This document shows, in pieces, positions 40,118 through 53,144 of a stretch of 64,000 nt of DNA (position 1 is the first letter of the stretch; the number at the start of each line of letters is the position of its first letter). The stretch is from Nyssa sinensis (Eukaryota; Streptophyta; Magnoliopsida; Cornales; Nyssaceae). Below the pieces are notes generated by a model. It ran no database searches. It had not been told where the DNA came from and was given only the letters and a program-made list of their open reading frames with translations. The stretch spans positions 10,379,501 to 10,443,500 of the forward strand of contig CM018032.1 of NCBI GenBank assembly GCA_008638375.1, written 5' to 3'. The translations under genes were made by a program, and so were the position numbers.

Positions 40118-43100
40118 TCCCCCCTCAAGCTTATAGGGCTTGGTTGCACCATGAGCTTGCGAATAAGAAACTGAAATCTGGTAGTAGGCAAAGACTTGGT
40201 AAAAATATATGCATTTTGATCTGTAGAAGAAACAAAATCAACAGTAATAACACGTTGCAGAACCTTCTCACGAATAAAATGATAATCAACTTCAATATGT
40301 TTTGTGCAAGAGTGAAACACAGGATTTGAAGCAAGAGCAATAACACTCTTATTATCACACCATAACCTAGGAATAACAAGTTGAACAGGAAGCTCTTGTA
40401 AAAGAATCTGAAGCCAGCATAATTCTGCAGTTGCCTGTGCCAAAGCCCTGTACTCAGCTTCAGTGGATGAACGAGCAACAATGGGTTGCTTCTTTGCGAT
40501 CCAAGACACAAGATTAGATCCCAGATAAACACAAATACCAGAAGTGGATCAACGATCTAAGGAATCCCCAGCCCAATCAGCATCGGAATAAGTTTCAAGC
40601 ACTAATGGTGAAGCATAAAATGAAAGGCCATAAGTAAGGGTACCTTTGATATAACGCAAAATCTGTTTAACAGCAACAAAGTCCTTATTTAAGGGATTAT
40701 GCATATGTTGGCAAGCTTGATTGACAGCAAAGGAAATATCAGTCCTGGTGAGGGTCATGTACTGAAGGTTGCCAACAAGACTTCGATATAAAGCTGATCA
40801 AAAAATAGAGAAAGAGAATGAGGTAAAGAAGACTTAGAGGCAGAGGGAGTGGGAGAAGGCTTGCAATCAAGCATCCCAACTTTATTAAGAACCTTCAATG
40901 CATACTTGTGCTGCAATAAAAGCATAGAATCACCCAATTTTTGAAATTGAATCCCAAGAAAATAGTTCAAAGAGCCAAGATCTTTCATAAAAAATCGCTG
41001 ATTAAGAGAGTCAACCAGCTGAGTAATATGAGTGGGATTTGAACCAGTAAGAAGAATGTCATCCACATATATTAAAAGAAGAGTAAGGTGTCCAGTAGAA
41101 TGAGAAATAAAGAGAGGGGGATCAATTTTGCTTGCGATAAATTGGCAGTGGCTAAGTAAAAATGAAGAAAATGTATCAAACCATGCCTTTAGAGCCTGTT
41201 TCAAACCATAAAGGGCCTTGTTCAATTTACAAACATAATAAGGAAACTGAGAATCAACAAACCCCTGAGGATAAGCCATGTAAACATCTTCGAATAAAGT
41301 ACCATATAAGAAGGCATTGGAGACATCTAATTGTTTAATGTCCCATTGATAGTGCATAGCCAATGACAAAACAATGTGGATAGTTGGTTGCTTCACAACA
41401 AGACTAAATGTCTCTGTATAATCAAGCCCATATTTTTGTGTGTACCCTTGAGCTACTAAACGAGCCTTATGCCGAGCAATAGAACCATCTGCATTAGTCT
41501 TAAGTTTAAACACTCACTTGCAGCCCACTATATTCTTATCAGATGAAGGGGAAACTAAAGTCCAGGTCCCTTGTTGTTGAAGGATATCAAACTCAGAGTG
41601 CATAGCAGCTTTCCAATGAGCAGATTGAGAGGCCTGAGAATATGTTTGAGGTTCAGAAGGAAGAGATTGATTAAGAGAGACTGTGAGAGATAAAGGATGA
41701 CGAGGTTTAATAATACCAGTTTTAGCCTTAATAATCATAGGGTGAGTATTAACACGAATTGAAATATGAGGTGATGAGGAAGAGACTGGTTGAGAATGAG
41801 CAACAGGTAGGGACTCAGCAGGCGAGTGATGAGAACTAGACTGAGAAGATTGAAAAGAGTTAAGTGTATTCAAAGAATTAAGAGGTAAAGTTGGATGTGG
41901 GAAAAAAGAAGCTTAATTAACAAGAAGAGACGGAGTTGAAGAAGAATGAGAAGGTAGTGCCATGTGAGGTAAAAGAGGAGAATGAGTTGATGGTAAGGAC
42001 TCAGGAGGACTAGGAGGGGAAATGGGCAAGGAAGATGCTGGTAAAGAGATGAAACAATAAGAGAATATGTTGCGGGTGAAGGCAAAAAGGAAGAATTATC
42101 GGAGACATCATTTAGGGAAGATACACGAGAAGCAAAACGAAACTGTTGTTCATTAAAATCAGCATGGCGTGAAATATAGACTCTTTTGGTTATTAAATCC
42201 AAACACTTGTATCTTTTAGCTTGAGAATCATAACTAAGAAAGCAACAAGGTTTTGATCTAGTCTACAACTTATTAGTTGTATAGGGCTTAAGCCAAGGAA
42301 AATAAAGACATCTAAAGGTTTTTAATAAAGAATAATCGGGTGGAGTATTAAAAAGCTTCTCATAAGGGGATAAGTTTTAAAGAACAAGAGTAGGTAGTCG
42401 GTTAATAAGATAAGCGACAGTCACTAAAGCTTCTACCCAATAAGAAAAAGGTACAGAGGCAGTATTAAGTAGAGTTCAAATCATTTCAACTAAGTGTTGG
42501 TGTTTCCTTTCAGCTATCCCATTCTGTTGGGGAGTATGAGGACAAGTACGTTGGTGATGAATGCCACTAATTAGAAAAATTGTTGCCATATGATTATTGA
42601 TGAATTCACCACCTCCATCAGTTCTTATAACCTTAATTTTGGTGGAGAATTGATTTTCCACTAAGGTTTTAAATTGGGCAAAAATTGTAGGAACGTCAGA
42701 TTTAGAAAGTAAAGGATATACCCAACAAAATCTAGAAAAATCATCAATGAAAACAATGTAATATCGAAATCCTTTTATTGAAACAATAGAAGAAGGTCCC
42801 CACAAATCACTATAAATAAGAGATAAATGAACAGTTGTTTGAGATAAAGAAGTTTGAAAAGGAAGTCTGTGACTTTTACAGACCTTACAACTTTCACAAA
42901 AGAGTTTATTAGCAGTAACTAAAGATGAAGAAAAACCAAGCTGACGATGAAGATGTTGAAGAGTTTGGTTTGATGGATGATCGAGTCTGTTATGCCAAAT
43001 AGCAACAGAAGTATGAAAATCTTGAACTGAAGTTGATGATGGAGAGGAGTTGGTAACATTGCATACAAGATATAAACCATTCTTACTACTCCCTCGAAGA

Positions 43101-44421
43101 AGAACTTGCCTCGAGTTGACGTCCTGCACAACAAATTCAGAGGAGGAAAATGAAATGATACAATTATTCTCTTGTGCAAATTTATGTACTGAAAGTAAAT
43201 TTGCTGAGATGTGTGGAACATGTAAAATATCTTTCAAGAGAAACTGATTTGTAGGTGTAGGAAGAATACCATCTTCTTTATGCTTAATGTTCAGATGCTT
43301 ACCATCACCAATTGCTACCTTTTGAATACCATTTTACTATTCTGGTTTATGCAAATTTTCAACATTAGATGTAATATGATGAGTTGCTCCAGAATCGAAG
43401 AACCATTGATCATTAGATGAAGTCTCATTTGAAACCACCAGTGCTTGAGGCTGAGGCTGATAATGCAAATTAGTTCTATACCAGCAATCTTTTGCAATAT
43501 GGCGAGGTTTATTACATATTTGACATTGAACTTCTAGCGATCCAAAATCTGAGTTAAAGTTCCATTGAGCTTGGCCATTACTACTACGATTTGAATTGAA
43601 ATTGCCACGATTGGAATTAAAATTGCCTCTGCCCCTGTAATTGCCCCTATTATTATTAGGATAATTTCCTCTTCCTCTGTAATTACCTCTATTATTATGA
43701 TAATTGCCTTGATAATTCTAATTGCTTCCTTTCTGAGCAGTAAGTGTTGCAGATACATCAATTTGAAAATTCAACTCGAGTTCGTCCATTGAGATATTAA
43801 TTTCTTCACTAAGAAGAAGATTCGACAATTCTTCAAATGTAATTGGTGTTTCTCTTGCTCGAATAGTTGTTTTGAAGGAGACATACTCTCTTGGAAGTCC
43901 TTTCAAAGTAACAAAAACAATTTCTTCATCGAAGACGAGATTTGCTGTTGCAACAAGTTCATCAGTAATTTGTTTTATCTCATCAAGATAACTCTTCATG
44001 AACTTTGCAACATCTTTCTTTACTGGCTGGAAATCATTCCTGAGCTGCATAATATGAGATCTAGACATTAAGTTCAATCACTTTTCCAGAGCATTCCATA
44101 CTTCAAATGCATGATTTAGATTGACCACATGAGGAAGCAACGATGGATGAATTGTGGCATTTATCGCACTTGGAAGATGTCTATCTGCTTTCTTCCATTC
44201 AATAAATATTAGATTTGTGATCATTTTTGTGGCATTTCCAATGGTAACTTCAATCTTCTATGATGGCATAGGAATTGAACCATCACATAACCAAGAAAAT
44301 CATAAACCTCCAGTGCGGCACTAATCTGCGCTTTCCATGTGAGATAATTTGTTGAATCTAGCTTTATTGTGACAATCAAATTGAGATTTGAAATAAGCAA
44401 TTGAAGAAGATCTAATGCCAT
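40090..44421 (-). pseudogene. copia element 2 gag-pol, a few breaks
   Basis: Gag starts at ATG 44421 (IKLDSTNYLTWKAQISAALE) and includes 44077-43718; its zinc knuckle CQICNKPRHIAKDC lies near 43525-43485. Protease DSGATHHIT is near 43410-43380. The 43237-42476 frame carries the integrase zinc region (HNRLDHPS ... CESCKVCKSH) and catalytic D,D,E: YSDLWG, RTDGGGEF and AERKHQ. RT is in the 41513-40755 frame: ARLVAQGYTQ, DVSNAFLYG, YVDDILL, MKDLGSLNYFLGIQ. RNase H follows (YSDADWAGD, SSTEAEYRALA, KHIEVDYHFIRE), ending at 40090, 28 bases inside the 3' LTR. Breaks include stops near 43336, 42476 and 40547, and a frame change near 40790. It is inactive by itself but little decayed. Confidence 0.9.
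40118..40126 (-). other. Polypurine tract of copia element 2
   Basis: Minus-strand GAGGGGGGA directly before the 3' LTR; expected primer for plus-strand DNA synthesis. Confidence 0.8.
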
Positions 44422-44520
44422 TATTGAATAGTAGCAGGAGATTATGTTATAGAAAGATAAAGAATAAGTATGAAGAAGAAGAAAGATCTAGAAAGAAATT
44501 GAAGACTGATGTAAGTCATA

Positions 44521-44534
44521 AAGCTACGATACCA
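44521..44534 (-). other. Primer-binding site of copia element 2
   Basis: Minus-strand TGGTATCGTAGCTT directly adjoins the 5' LTR. The first seven bases match the usual tRNA-Met site TGGTATCAGAGC, the rest differ, so either it has mutated or another tRNA is used. Confidence 0.65.
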
Positions 44535-44749
44535 TGATAAAAAACAAAGGAGAGAGAGGGAGAGAAAGAACTAATTCACCAATTCATTATTCCATTCGTT
44601 CATGATTACAACCTATTGGCTATCTATATATATGAAAGACTAACTAACTAACTATTATACAGTTAGACAGAAAACTAACTCTAACTGACTTTAGTTACAT
44701 CTGACACTAACTCTAATTGATTTAATTACAGCTAACTACTTCTTTAACA
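44535..44749 (-). repeat. 5' LTR of copia element 2
   Basis: 215 bp, plus-strand ends TGATAAAAAACAAAGG and CTACTTCTTTAACA; pairs with 39906-40117. Confidence 0.92.
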
Positions 44750-47218
44750 GATTAAACAGTTCTAGGACCTCTTCTATTACTCCGGAGATGAAGACAAATT
44801 TATTAAAGCATTTTGTGGGCGTATTACTTCACTTCACGAATATCGCTGTTATCCAATGTGGCTGTCGGTGTAGGAGTTTGAGAGGTTGTGGAACAGTTGG
44901 GTTAGGTTTTTGGTTGTGGGGCACCTCACTTGATTCACAACTGTACGACAACCATTGAGGGGCTGGGTTCGAAGTTAGTTATCCAGAGATGCATCGATTG
45001 GTATGATGAAGGAATTATTATATATTTCAAGATTGAAACTAGTCAGTGATTATGTGAATTATTGTGAAAAATGACTTGAATACTAATGGGCTGCATGACT
45101 CATTGATTTCAATTAGAATCAAATTCATTGGATTTTTCTAGAATAGTTTGTGAGATTATTGCACATGAAAGGTTTAGTGTCCCAGGCCCACCTACCTAGT
45201 GATAAAGATAAAAGAGTAATAGATTAATCCATGAACCATGATTATCTTATCCTTGATAAGTATATCTCTTTACAACTGATTTTAGAGCATTCTCACAATT
45301 AAGGGTGTTTTTTTCCCTTATTTCTTTTCAAATAATAAAGGTGAAATATTCTAATTGTTAAAAAATACATGTGTAATATTTTTTTGTTTAAAGAATTTTT
45401 TAAATTTCTATGTGGGATAGAGACATTTCTCTGTTTCGGAACAGAAAATATTCTCTATTTTGGTTCTATGGATAGAGAATCTTTTACAAAAATTTTCTGT
45501 CAAAAAAACACGAATTTTTTTGATAGAATTTTTCATACAATTTGGATCTTATTTGATAGATCTTGATTTTTAGAGTCTAAATGTATAATTTTTATACAAA
45601 ACGAACTTATATATTATAAGTTATTTAATTTTAAAGTTTCACAAATAAAAAAGTAATGACATGGCATGATTGAAGCAGATTGCTGGTAGAAAGAACTTGC
45701 TTCTTTTATGTTTTTATAAGGGATGGCATTTTTATCAACGAAACTCGTAAAGGACTTTTTGAGTTAACATATTTTGGATTGGATCTTATACTAATTAATC
45801 ACTTTATAGGAAATCTATAATTGAATTTTCATATTTTTTAACAGTGTTAAGATGAAAGTTTACAGTTCCATTTTTTTGTAGTAAAAGTTTATTTTTTTTT
45901 GGATCTTTTAAATAAAAAAAATTTATTATGAATTTTTTGAATTGAATTTTTTTTTTTTTAGTATTTTCCGCCTTTTGTATCAAATTTTTGATAGACTTAA
46001 CTCATACAAATGAAGTCATCAAAGTTATTATACAAGTACACTTTCACATAATCTCGTGCTTAACTTCTTTTTTTAGTTAGATGATTAACTTTAGTTGTAA
46101 AAAGTAACAATCTTTGCTTCTCTCTATATTTATTGTAGGGGTGCAAAAGGGACCTAGAGCCCCGTGACCTGACCTACTCAGTCCAGTTTTTGGGAAACCT
46201 AACCCGGCTCAAAGCCAAATCCATCCCTACCCTATCAGAGGGTACCTCTATTTTCAGTATAGTCTTGATTATCTGAATTGAGAACCGGTCTGTGCAATCT
46301 TGAGTAGCTAAAACCCCGAAACCTAATCCATTAAAGCATGAAACAATTATTTGATAGTTTTTAATTCAAAAAATTCTCATTATTTATTGAGATTAAATTT
46401 TATACCATTTATTTGTAAATAAAGTTGTTTACAGCATTCTATTGATGCGGGACACGTTATAAAATTTAAAAAAATTTAAAATAACTAGAAATTGTGTTAG
46501 AGTTTAACAAAAATTAAAATTCTTAATTCATTAATCATGATTACTTTTATAATTAAGATAAAAAATCTAAATTTCCATTTATAAAAAAATTCATTTATAA
46601 ATAAAAAAAAGTCAACCAAAACTAGAGATTGAGTTCTTTCTCAAACTAGTAATTTTTTTTTTCTTCTCAAACGAAAATAATCATTTTTAAAAAAGAATGT
46701 TGAGTTTTTTTTTTTTTTTTAATTAAGCACTTCTAATTCTTTCTTATTATATTTTCCATCCATGTATTTTTAAAAAAAAAATTAATAGGCAAACATATAC
46801 ATTTTTTTATAATTGAGTAAGTACTTACCTGTCACAATCACTCCACCTTTTTTGTCATTATTTACCTTTAATTTTCACTTCATGCTTTACATCATTACTA
46901 TACATCTAAATATTAAAGAATAATTGACTCATTCTATACATATTAAATATTTATCTCTTTTTTTATTCAAATAACTAAATCATTTATTAATTGCACCCAA
47001 AGAAAGACATTCATCAATTCTTTTATAATTTTTTGTTTATTTTAACATTTTACTTGTTAATTATTTATTGATATAATGATGTGTAAATAATTTTTACCAT
47101 TCTTGATTCTTTTTTATTGTTCTAAATTTTTTTATTGAGAATATATGAATCCTTTACAACTTACAATTTTATAATAAAAGAGAACTACTGACCCATAAGC
47201 CGAGGACTTAAGACCTAA
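44750..47218. other. AT-rich intergenic DNA, no gene seen
   Basis: Over 2.4 kb of AT-rich sequence with dense stops. A GC-richer block at 46135-46260 recalls a dispersed plant repeat (AACCCGGCTCAAAGCC) but has no coding content I can support. Confidence 0.55.
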
Positions 47219-47395
47219 GAACATCTCCGGTGCTAATTTAGATTTTTATCTAAATTTAAGTCAAAATTTGAGTAAATGTCATGGTCTTTAATAGTCACTT
47301 AAATTTGAGCCTATGAATAAAAGTGTACTGATTTGTATCTGGATTTGAGTAAAATCTTACATTAATATGAGTTTGAATAATCATTGGAGAAGATA
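47219..47395. mobile_element. Possible MITE, ACATCTCC ends
   Basis: Left end GAACATCTCCGGTGCTAATT; inverted right end CATATCTTCTCCAATGATTA. The GA(G/A)CATCTCC(A/G)-type terminus is a frequent plant MITE end. About 177 bp, AT-rich, non-coding. Ends are imperfect. Confidence 0.45.
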
Positions 47396-47472
47396 TGTGT
47401 GAATTTTGATTCAAATATAAATTTAAATAAGTATTTGAATTATCACTCTAAGGCTAAGTCAGATCTTAGGCC

Positions 47473-48055
47473 AAGCTTGGTAGGCCGAAATGAGGGTAGG
47501 AATGAAATGTGTATTCTTGATGCTATTCCATTCCTGTATTTGTTTAGACTTGTTAAGCCGAAATGGTCATTCCAAATGGAATGACTATTCCCAAAGAAGC
47601 TGAAATCGTCATTCTTTACCAAAAGTCACGGAATGCTCATTCCATTTCTTACTAAAATTTGTAATTTTTTTTTGCCAATAAAAAAAAATGCAGATTGAAA
47701 TTTTTTTTTGCCAATAAAACAAATGCATGTTGAACTTTTTTTTTTGCCAATAAAAAAATACAGGTTGAATTTATTATTTTTTTTGTCAATAAAAAAAATG
47801 TAGGTTGAATTTTTTTTTTTCATTAAACGTACATGAAAACTTTAAAATTTATACAAGTACTTTGAATATCTAACTTAATATTAACTTCATTCCAATAATT
47901 TGATAGTTCAAACCAAACACAGGAATATAATTGTCATTCTATTATTAAGTATTCAGCCAAACAAAAAAATAAAATAATTATTTTCATTTCATTCATGTTC
48001 CATTCTATTTCTAATGTTATTCCATTCATCTCTTATTTCATTCTGCGTACCAAAG
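47473..48055. mobile_element. Non-autonomous TIR element with internal tandem repeats
   Basis: Left end AAGCTTGGTAGGCCGAAATG followed by AGGGTAGGAATGAA; inverted right end TACTTTGGTACGCAGAATGA followed by ATAAGAGATGAATGG. These imperfect inverted ends and many GGAATGAAAT/ATTCCATT words resemble a widespread plant non-autonomous element; superfamily not assigned. The interior holds a four-copy tandem repeat. Confidence 0.55.
47663..47822. repeat. 36-39-bp tandem repeat, four copies
   Basis: The core GCCAATAAAA recurs at 47674, 47710, 47746 and (as GTCAATAAAA) 47785, each between a T tract and an ATG(C/T)AG(A/G)TTGAA-like block. Period 36, 36, 39 bp. The minus strand reads as repeated FFIGKKK, which is a by-product and not a gene. 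Confidence 0.85.
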
Positions 48056-48363
48056 TACCCTTATTCTTTAAGCATGTCCCACCCCCGCTATTTTGGCAGA
48101 GCCTGCAAAGACCTGGACGGAGCCCAGCCCAGCCCAGCTGACCTTGCAAGCCTTTTGGGCACCGCAATTTAATTGTAGATCCAGTTACACTGTTACGACA
48201 ACAAAAAAAGGAAAAAAGGAACCATTTTATCAATTCCCTATAATCAGTCTATATATTCTGAATATTGTTAGTATGATTTCAAGCATTCTATTCTTTTTCA
48301 CTTGTTATCCACAGGAGTATGACTGGAGTTTGGAGTTTGGAGTCAGCAGAATGCAGAAACTAA

Positions 48364-51300
48364 CTATGAATGCTCATGGCGATTATCCGTCTCATCATAG
48401 ATCTCCTCCTGCATGAAAGAGACAGATGCATAAATTTTTGGAGAGAGCAGTGTAAGAAGATGAAGTATTAAAAATTAATCACCGTACTTTTAACAGCTCT
48501 TCAATCACATCTTCCATAGTTATTATCCCAACCACTTCCCCTTCTTCAGTGAGTGTTGAAAGTGGGTTGTCGTCTATGTACTGGACCTCTGGGAGAAAAT
48601 TATCCGACCATCTTCTGCTCTTTGAGGTTTCTCTGCGTGAAATGTTGGCACTTCCAGGCAAACCCTTCAACTTCTTAAGCGATCTCTTGTTCTTCAACCC
48701 ATTCAGTTGTGGAGGCCTTTCACTGTGAATGTCCACTCTCACTTCTCTCTCTGTATCTATATTTTCTATTAAGGGAACCATATCCTAAAAAGATTGAAAT
48801 TATATAAATTACAGAGTATACAGAATGAAGTCAGTGCTCACCGTCAGCTGGCTGCTCCACCACGTTACTATGCTGTCTTACAACAACAGCAATATGGCTG
48901 AGACCTTTCTGAAACTCATTTAGTATGTCATACAAGGGCATTGTCTCCGAAACTCTAGCAAAAGGCCCATCAATAATATTAGTAAATAACTTTCCTTGCA
49001 TGTCTTAATTGCTACAGTTCATAGACAAAACAGGTTGAAGATGCAAAGAGAGGTGACATAAACAGCTTATGATACTGAAACTAAAATTTTAAGTCTTGAT
49101 TTTTGTTGCCATCCCAACAAACAATCCACTATTTAAGACAGCAAAATAATAAAAGGGGAAAAAGCATCATTCTTTCTACTTGTGTAATAGAGGTTCATGT
49201 CCAAAGCCCCAGAATAAGAGAGGAACTAGACAATATAACCTCCCAGGGTCCGTCTACCAATGTGTAAGAGTCTTTAACACTCTGACAACCCTCAATTTGA
49301 AAGAACGATTTACACAATGGAATGATTTATCTTTCCCTCATTAAACCTTTCAAACTCAAACCAAATTTCAATCTTTCCTTATCGAATGAGAAAATCATCT
49401 TTTGTTTCAGTTTCCACTTCTTGTTATTAAATTTAGGCTGCTGTTGAAGTTGTGGCCATCTCTAGAGACAAGTAATAAATACAAATGCATAACAATTCAT
49501 AAATCTAAAAGTACTGATAGAACAAGATTTAATGTTTGTTTGTGCATGCACAGAATTGCGTGCATGTGCACACAGACGTAACATGACTGATTGATTCAGT
49601 GCTTAAAAGGGATCAAGGTCTGCAAAACTAATGAGATGTGCCAACATGAAGTAACAGCTAGGATTTCAGTCACCAACACAAGTGGCCATGCCCCAGAAAG
49701 TATCAAACATGTCAAGGTTTTGTATTTTATGACGATTCATGGTGGGAAGAGACTGTGGAGTGCCCTTGTTAGATAGGATCTAACCAAGATTGACAAAAAA
49801 CACAAAATAAAAGGATCTAAGAAATTTAAGTTGCTCAATTTCGTTTTTTGGAACTTCAATTCAATTCCAATGCAGATAGACAATTCAATTATATGATTGG
49901 TTATGGTATTTGAGCGTGAACAATTGCCAACTCACATTGAAGAAGTCAAAATACCTTGGAATCCGGCGAATTGTGACATTTTTCACAGGTATTTCATTTG
50001 CTGGATGGATGGTCAATAAATTCTTCACCTACAATTTACAAATAAATATAATGTAAAGAACATAATGAGAAAATGTTTGTAGTGAGTGAATTATAACATA
50101 AGGTAGGTAATTAGTTAAATTGAAGTTAGCAGCCTTGGCCTTAGTGTACCAAACTACTGGAAAGGGATATGTGGACACTTAAGATGCTAAGTTATGCCAA
50201 CTGGAACAGCATACACATCAATGATGTTAATGAAACTACTCACAGGTTACATTTTAGACAGCAAACATTGTTAGTAAATCAATTAATCTTCAAGTGACAT
50301 TTAGTTTGTTTGTCCACAATATGTCTTTCATATTCCCAACAGTTTTTATTTAAGGAAAGAAATGAAAACAGACTGATAAACTCCTGATCAAGAAATAGAC
50401 TCCAACTGAGTTGTGGATAGCTTCAATGACATATCAACCTATATACTAAAGAATCCCGTCAAAGCTAATATCAATGCTTGTGGCATCTGAAAGGAACTAG
50501 GATTTTAACAGAAACTACGCCAGTTATTACATTTGAAGATGTAAATAATATGAAATGGTAGATGAATTGTTCTCAATTTGCATAAGTTGTAGGATTAGCC
50601 TCGATTTTTAATTGAGTAATGCTAGGTACACTGGTTTGGTTTACCGGATTGGTTCACCGGATGACATCATCTACCATGACTCTTCTTTAAAATTTAAATA
50701 AAAAGACAAAACATATCCATTAATTACAAAAAAAATCATTGACACATCATCCGGTGAACCAATCCGGTAAAGTAAACCAGTGTACCAAGCATTTTCCTTT
50801 TTAATTACCTGACATATATACAACACAGAGAACTCTAGCATGATCTCAGATGGAGCACATGTGGAAGAAAAAATAATACCTACGGTGGCTCATTTTAGTA
50901 TCGCAGATATAGATTTGGAAAAGAGGTTAGTTAACAGATGTGTTGAGTAAAAGTCTAAAGAATTACATTTACATAATGAGAAGAAACGAGCACCAAAGTC
51001 ACTTGTTGAAATGTGTGTGCTCAGGTAAATCAACAAGAAATTACCAGAAGAATTCCAATAATGTTTCTTGGTTGCTCATAATAAACTGGCACTCTGCTAT
51101 GTCCCTTCTCTAAGATTAAGTTTCTCAAATTCCTGTGTAGTCACAAGTTATATATATGTAATACCACTCATCAGCATAAAGAGATCAAGGCACGGAGACT
51201 TGACTTAGTTTACTTTAAGAAGATGCACCATACCTGTCAAATTTGGCATTAATATCAATGGCGAAGGTTTCAGATATAGGAGTCATTGCATCCCCTGCAG

Positions 51301-53144
51301 TTTTCTCAGTGAGCTCAAGTGCTCCAGCAATGATTGTTGTCTCATCAAGGGAAAGATCTCCACCTTTTCCAGCCTGATTGCAATCCAATTTGAAGAAAAT
51401 GACTCCATCAATAGGTGAAACATTTAGGTAGGAACCCCCCTCCTCTCCCCGGTTCTCCAGTTTTAGGTATGGACAGAAAACATTTAAATGATCTTAAAAT
51501 GTAAGAAAATACATACCTCAAAACTGTGAAAATCAACTAATGTTTTTAACTCTGCTCGACGAAAAAGAGGTTCATGTCCTTTTCCCAACAAAAAGTCTAA
51601 TAGCTGGCAAGACAAAGGGTGATAATGAGGCAACTGATTTTTTGAAAATGGTACATAAAGTATTATACTATATTGCTCAAGTAGTAGGAAGGTAAAATAA
51701 AAACTCAATAGCAAGACCATGTATCCTAACATGTCACCTTGCTTATTGGATATGCCACAGGAAAGCAAATCCAAACAAGAACACGGACCATTGGAGCCAC
51801 CGTTGCACCAATCACCAAACCATATCGGGAACAAACAGATTGCGGTATTATCTGTATATAAATTGCAGGAGAGAAACAATTATTATCTTTTACAACTGCA
51901 GCTAACTTGTTTTCTTTCCTTTTTCTTTGGTAGGGGAGTTGGGGAGGGAGGAGGGGCAGTGTGTACAGTACTAGTAAAAATTCAATAAAATTAGCAAAAA
52001 GCACCATATGTCCATTTGTTTTAATGTTGTGGCTGATACATATAAACATTTGTCTAGACGGGAAACTGACCTCACCAAACAAAAGTACCAATGTCACTGA
52101 GATAAGAATTGCACCCACATCTGGAACCAAATTATCAAGAAAAACGGGAAGGGCCTGAAACAACAAATTGCTCATGTCAAGTATTCTGTTACACTATATA
52201 CGAGCAAAATAAACTAAAAAAATCCCTAATAGTATTTACCTCCATAGCAGCAGCATTGGAGAGTAAAAGGGTGCAAAGCAATAGATGTTGTCGCTTTACT
52301 ACCCGCAAAATCTTTGCTGTTATGACATAAAAGCTGTTTATTTGCATTGCATAGCACGGCTCAATCACTCTAAGAAGTTGCCAATCAAGCAATCTAATAG
52401 ACACCCATAATAATACTTGCAATTTGAAAGCATTGCACATAATACTAATATATCCCCAATTTTACTCATAGACATTACCTAAAAATCCATCGCGTCCCTT
52501 TTGACGTTGACTACATTTATTTATTCAGAGAATGTATCCTAATGACTTGAAAACTCAACTCAATTCAACAAATATATGTTGCTATGCAACTCTATGGAGT
52601 ATTGAGTCATTCCTCATGGCCTTCACACACATATGCATGTGGAATTCTCTAGATGTCCACATGTTTGTGTGTGTTAATTTAGGATTCAAATATAATAGTT
52701 TCTGGGTCAAATCCATCAATTTTTTCACACCAAATTATTATTAGAGGTCTAAATGCCCAGATTTGCTTTCAAATGGCTAGCAAACTTCATTTTTAGACTC
52801 TGACATCTATTTGAAGTGGACCAAGAATATATATGTTGCAATTTATACATCAATTACCCAACACATACAGAACCCAAAGCACAGTGTCAAAAATGAATTG
52901 AAGAGGAAAAGGAAATGTGGGTAAATTTACAAGCATGGAGACGGTCCTTGGGAGTTCCAGACTTGGCGAGAACTTCAAGATCGACGAGGCTCATTGACAT
53001 GAGGCCCAGCGTAAGTCCAGACATCATCCCGGCAAATAACACTAACATAGCGATTAAGATGATGTGAGTGAAGAATTGCGATCCACAGCATTTGTAGTAA
53101 GTTTTTTTGTGGTAATTGCTCGTGTAGTTCTCTCCATCTGCCAT
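48364..53144 (-). CDS. CNNM/CorC-type DUF21 + CBS membrane protein, copy B, 434 aa
   Basis: Minus-strand gene of 11 exons: 53144-52931, 52316-52240, 52154-52071, 51851-51738, 51603-51517, 51373-51234, 51132-51045, 50028-49955, 48954-48842, 48756-48488, 48408-48364; all GT-AG. Exons 1-8 and 10 have exactly the lengths of copy A (214, 77, 84, 114, 87, 140, 88, 74, 269 nt). The DUF21 domain is canonical: LFAGMMSGLTLGLMSMSLVD in exon 1 and LLFGEIIPQSVCSRYGLVIG across exons 3-4, then two CBS motifs (RVPVYYEQPRNIIGILLV; GEVVGIITMEDVIEELLK) and an acidic end. It looks like the ancestral-type copy, close to Arabidopsis At2g14520; plant members have been connected with Mg2+ release. A probable transporter or transport regulator; the membrane is not evident from sequence. 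Confidence 0.94.
50618..50793. mobile_element. MITE in intron 7 of CNNM copy B
   Basis: A 176-bp element. Left end AATGCTAGGTACACTGGTTT and inverted right end AATGCTTGGTACACTGGTTT; the match continues TTACCGGATTGGTTCACCGG, so the inverted repeats are about 50 bp and nearly perfect. Non-coding. Not present in the same intron of copy A. Confidence 0.9.

Larger units (their letters stand above)
39906..44749 (-). mobile_element. Ty1/copia retrotransposon 2, nearly complete
   Basis: A 4.84-kb element on the minus strand with short, very similar LTRs (39906-40117 and 44535-44749). The flanks GATTG (39901-39905) and GATTA (44750-44754) look like a 5-bp target duplication with one difference. A primer-site sequence touches the 5' LTR and a purine tract GAGGGGGGA (minus strand) touches the 3' LTR. 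Gag, protease, integrase, RT and RNase H are all present in order, with a limited number of stops and frameshifts. High LTR identity (I count roughly a dozen differences) suggests a much younger insertion than copia element 1. Confidence 0.92.

Noticed and set aside
47626..47823. 65-aa frame with repeated FFIGKKK
   Set aside because: Reverse reading of an A/T-rich 36-bp tandem repeat; no start context or homologue.
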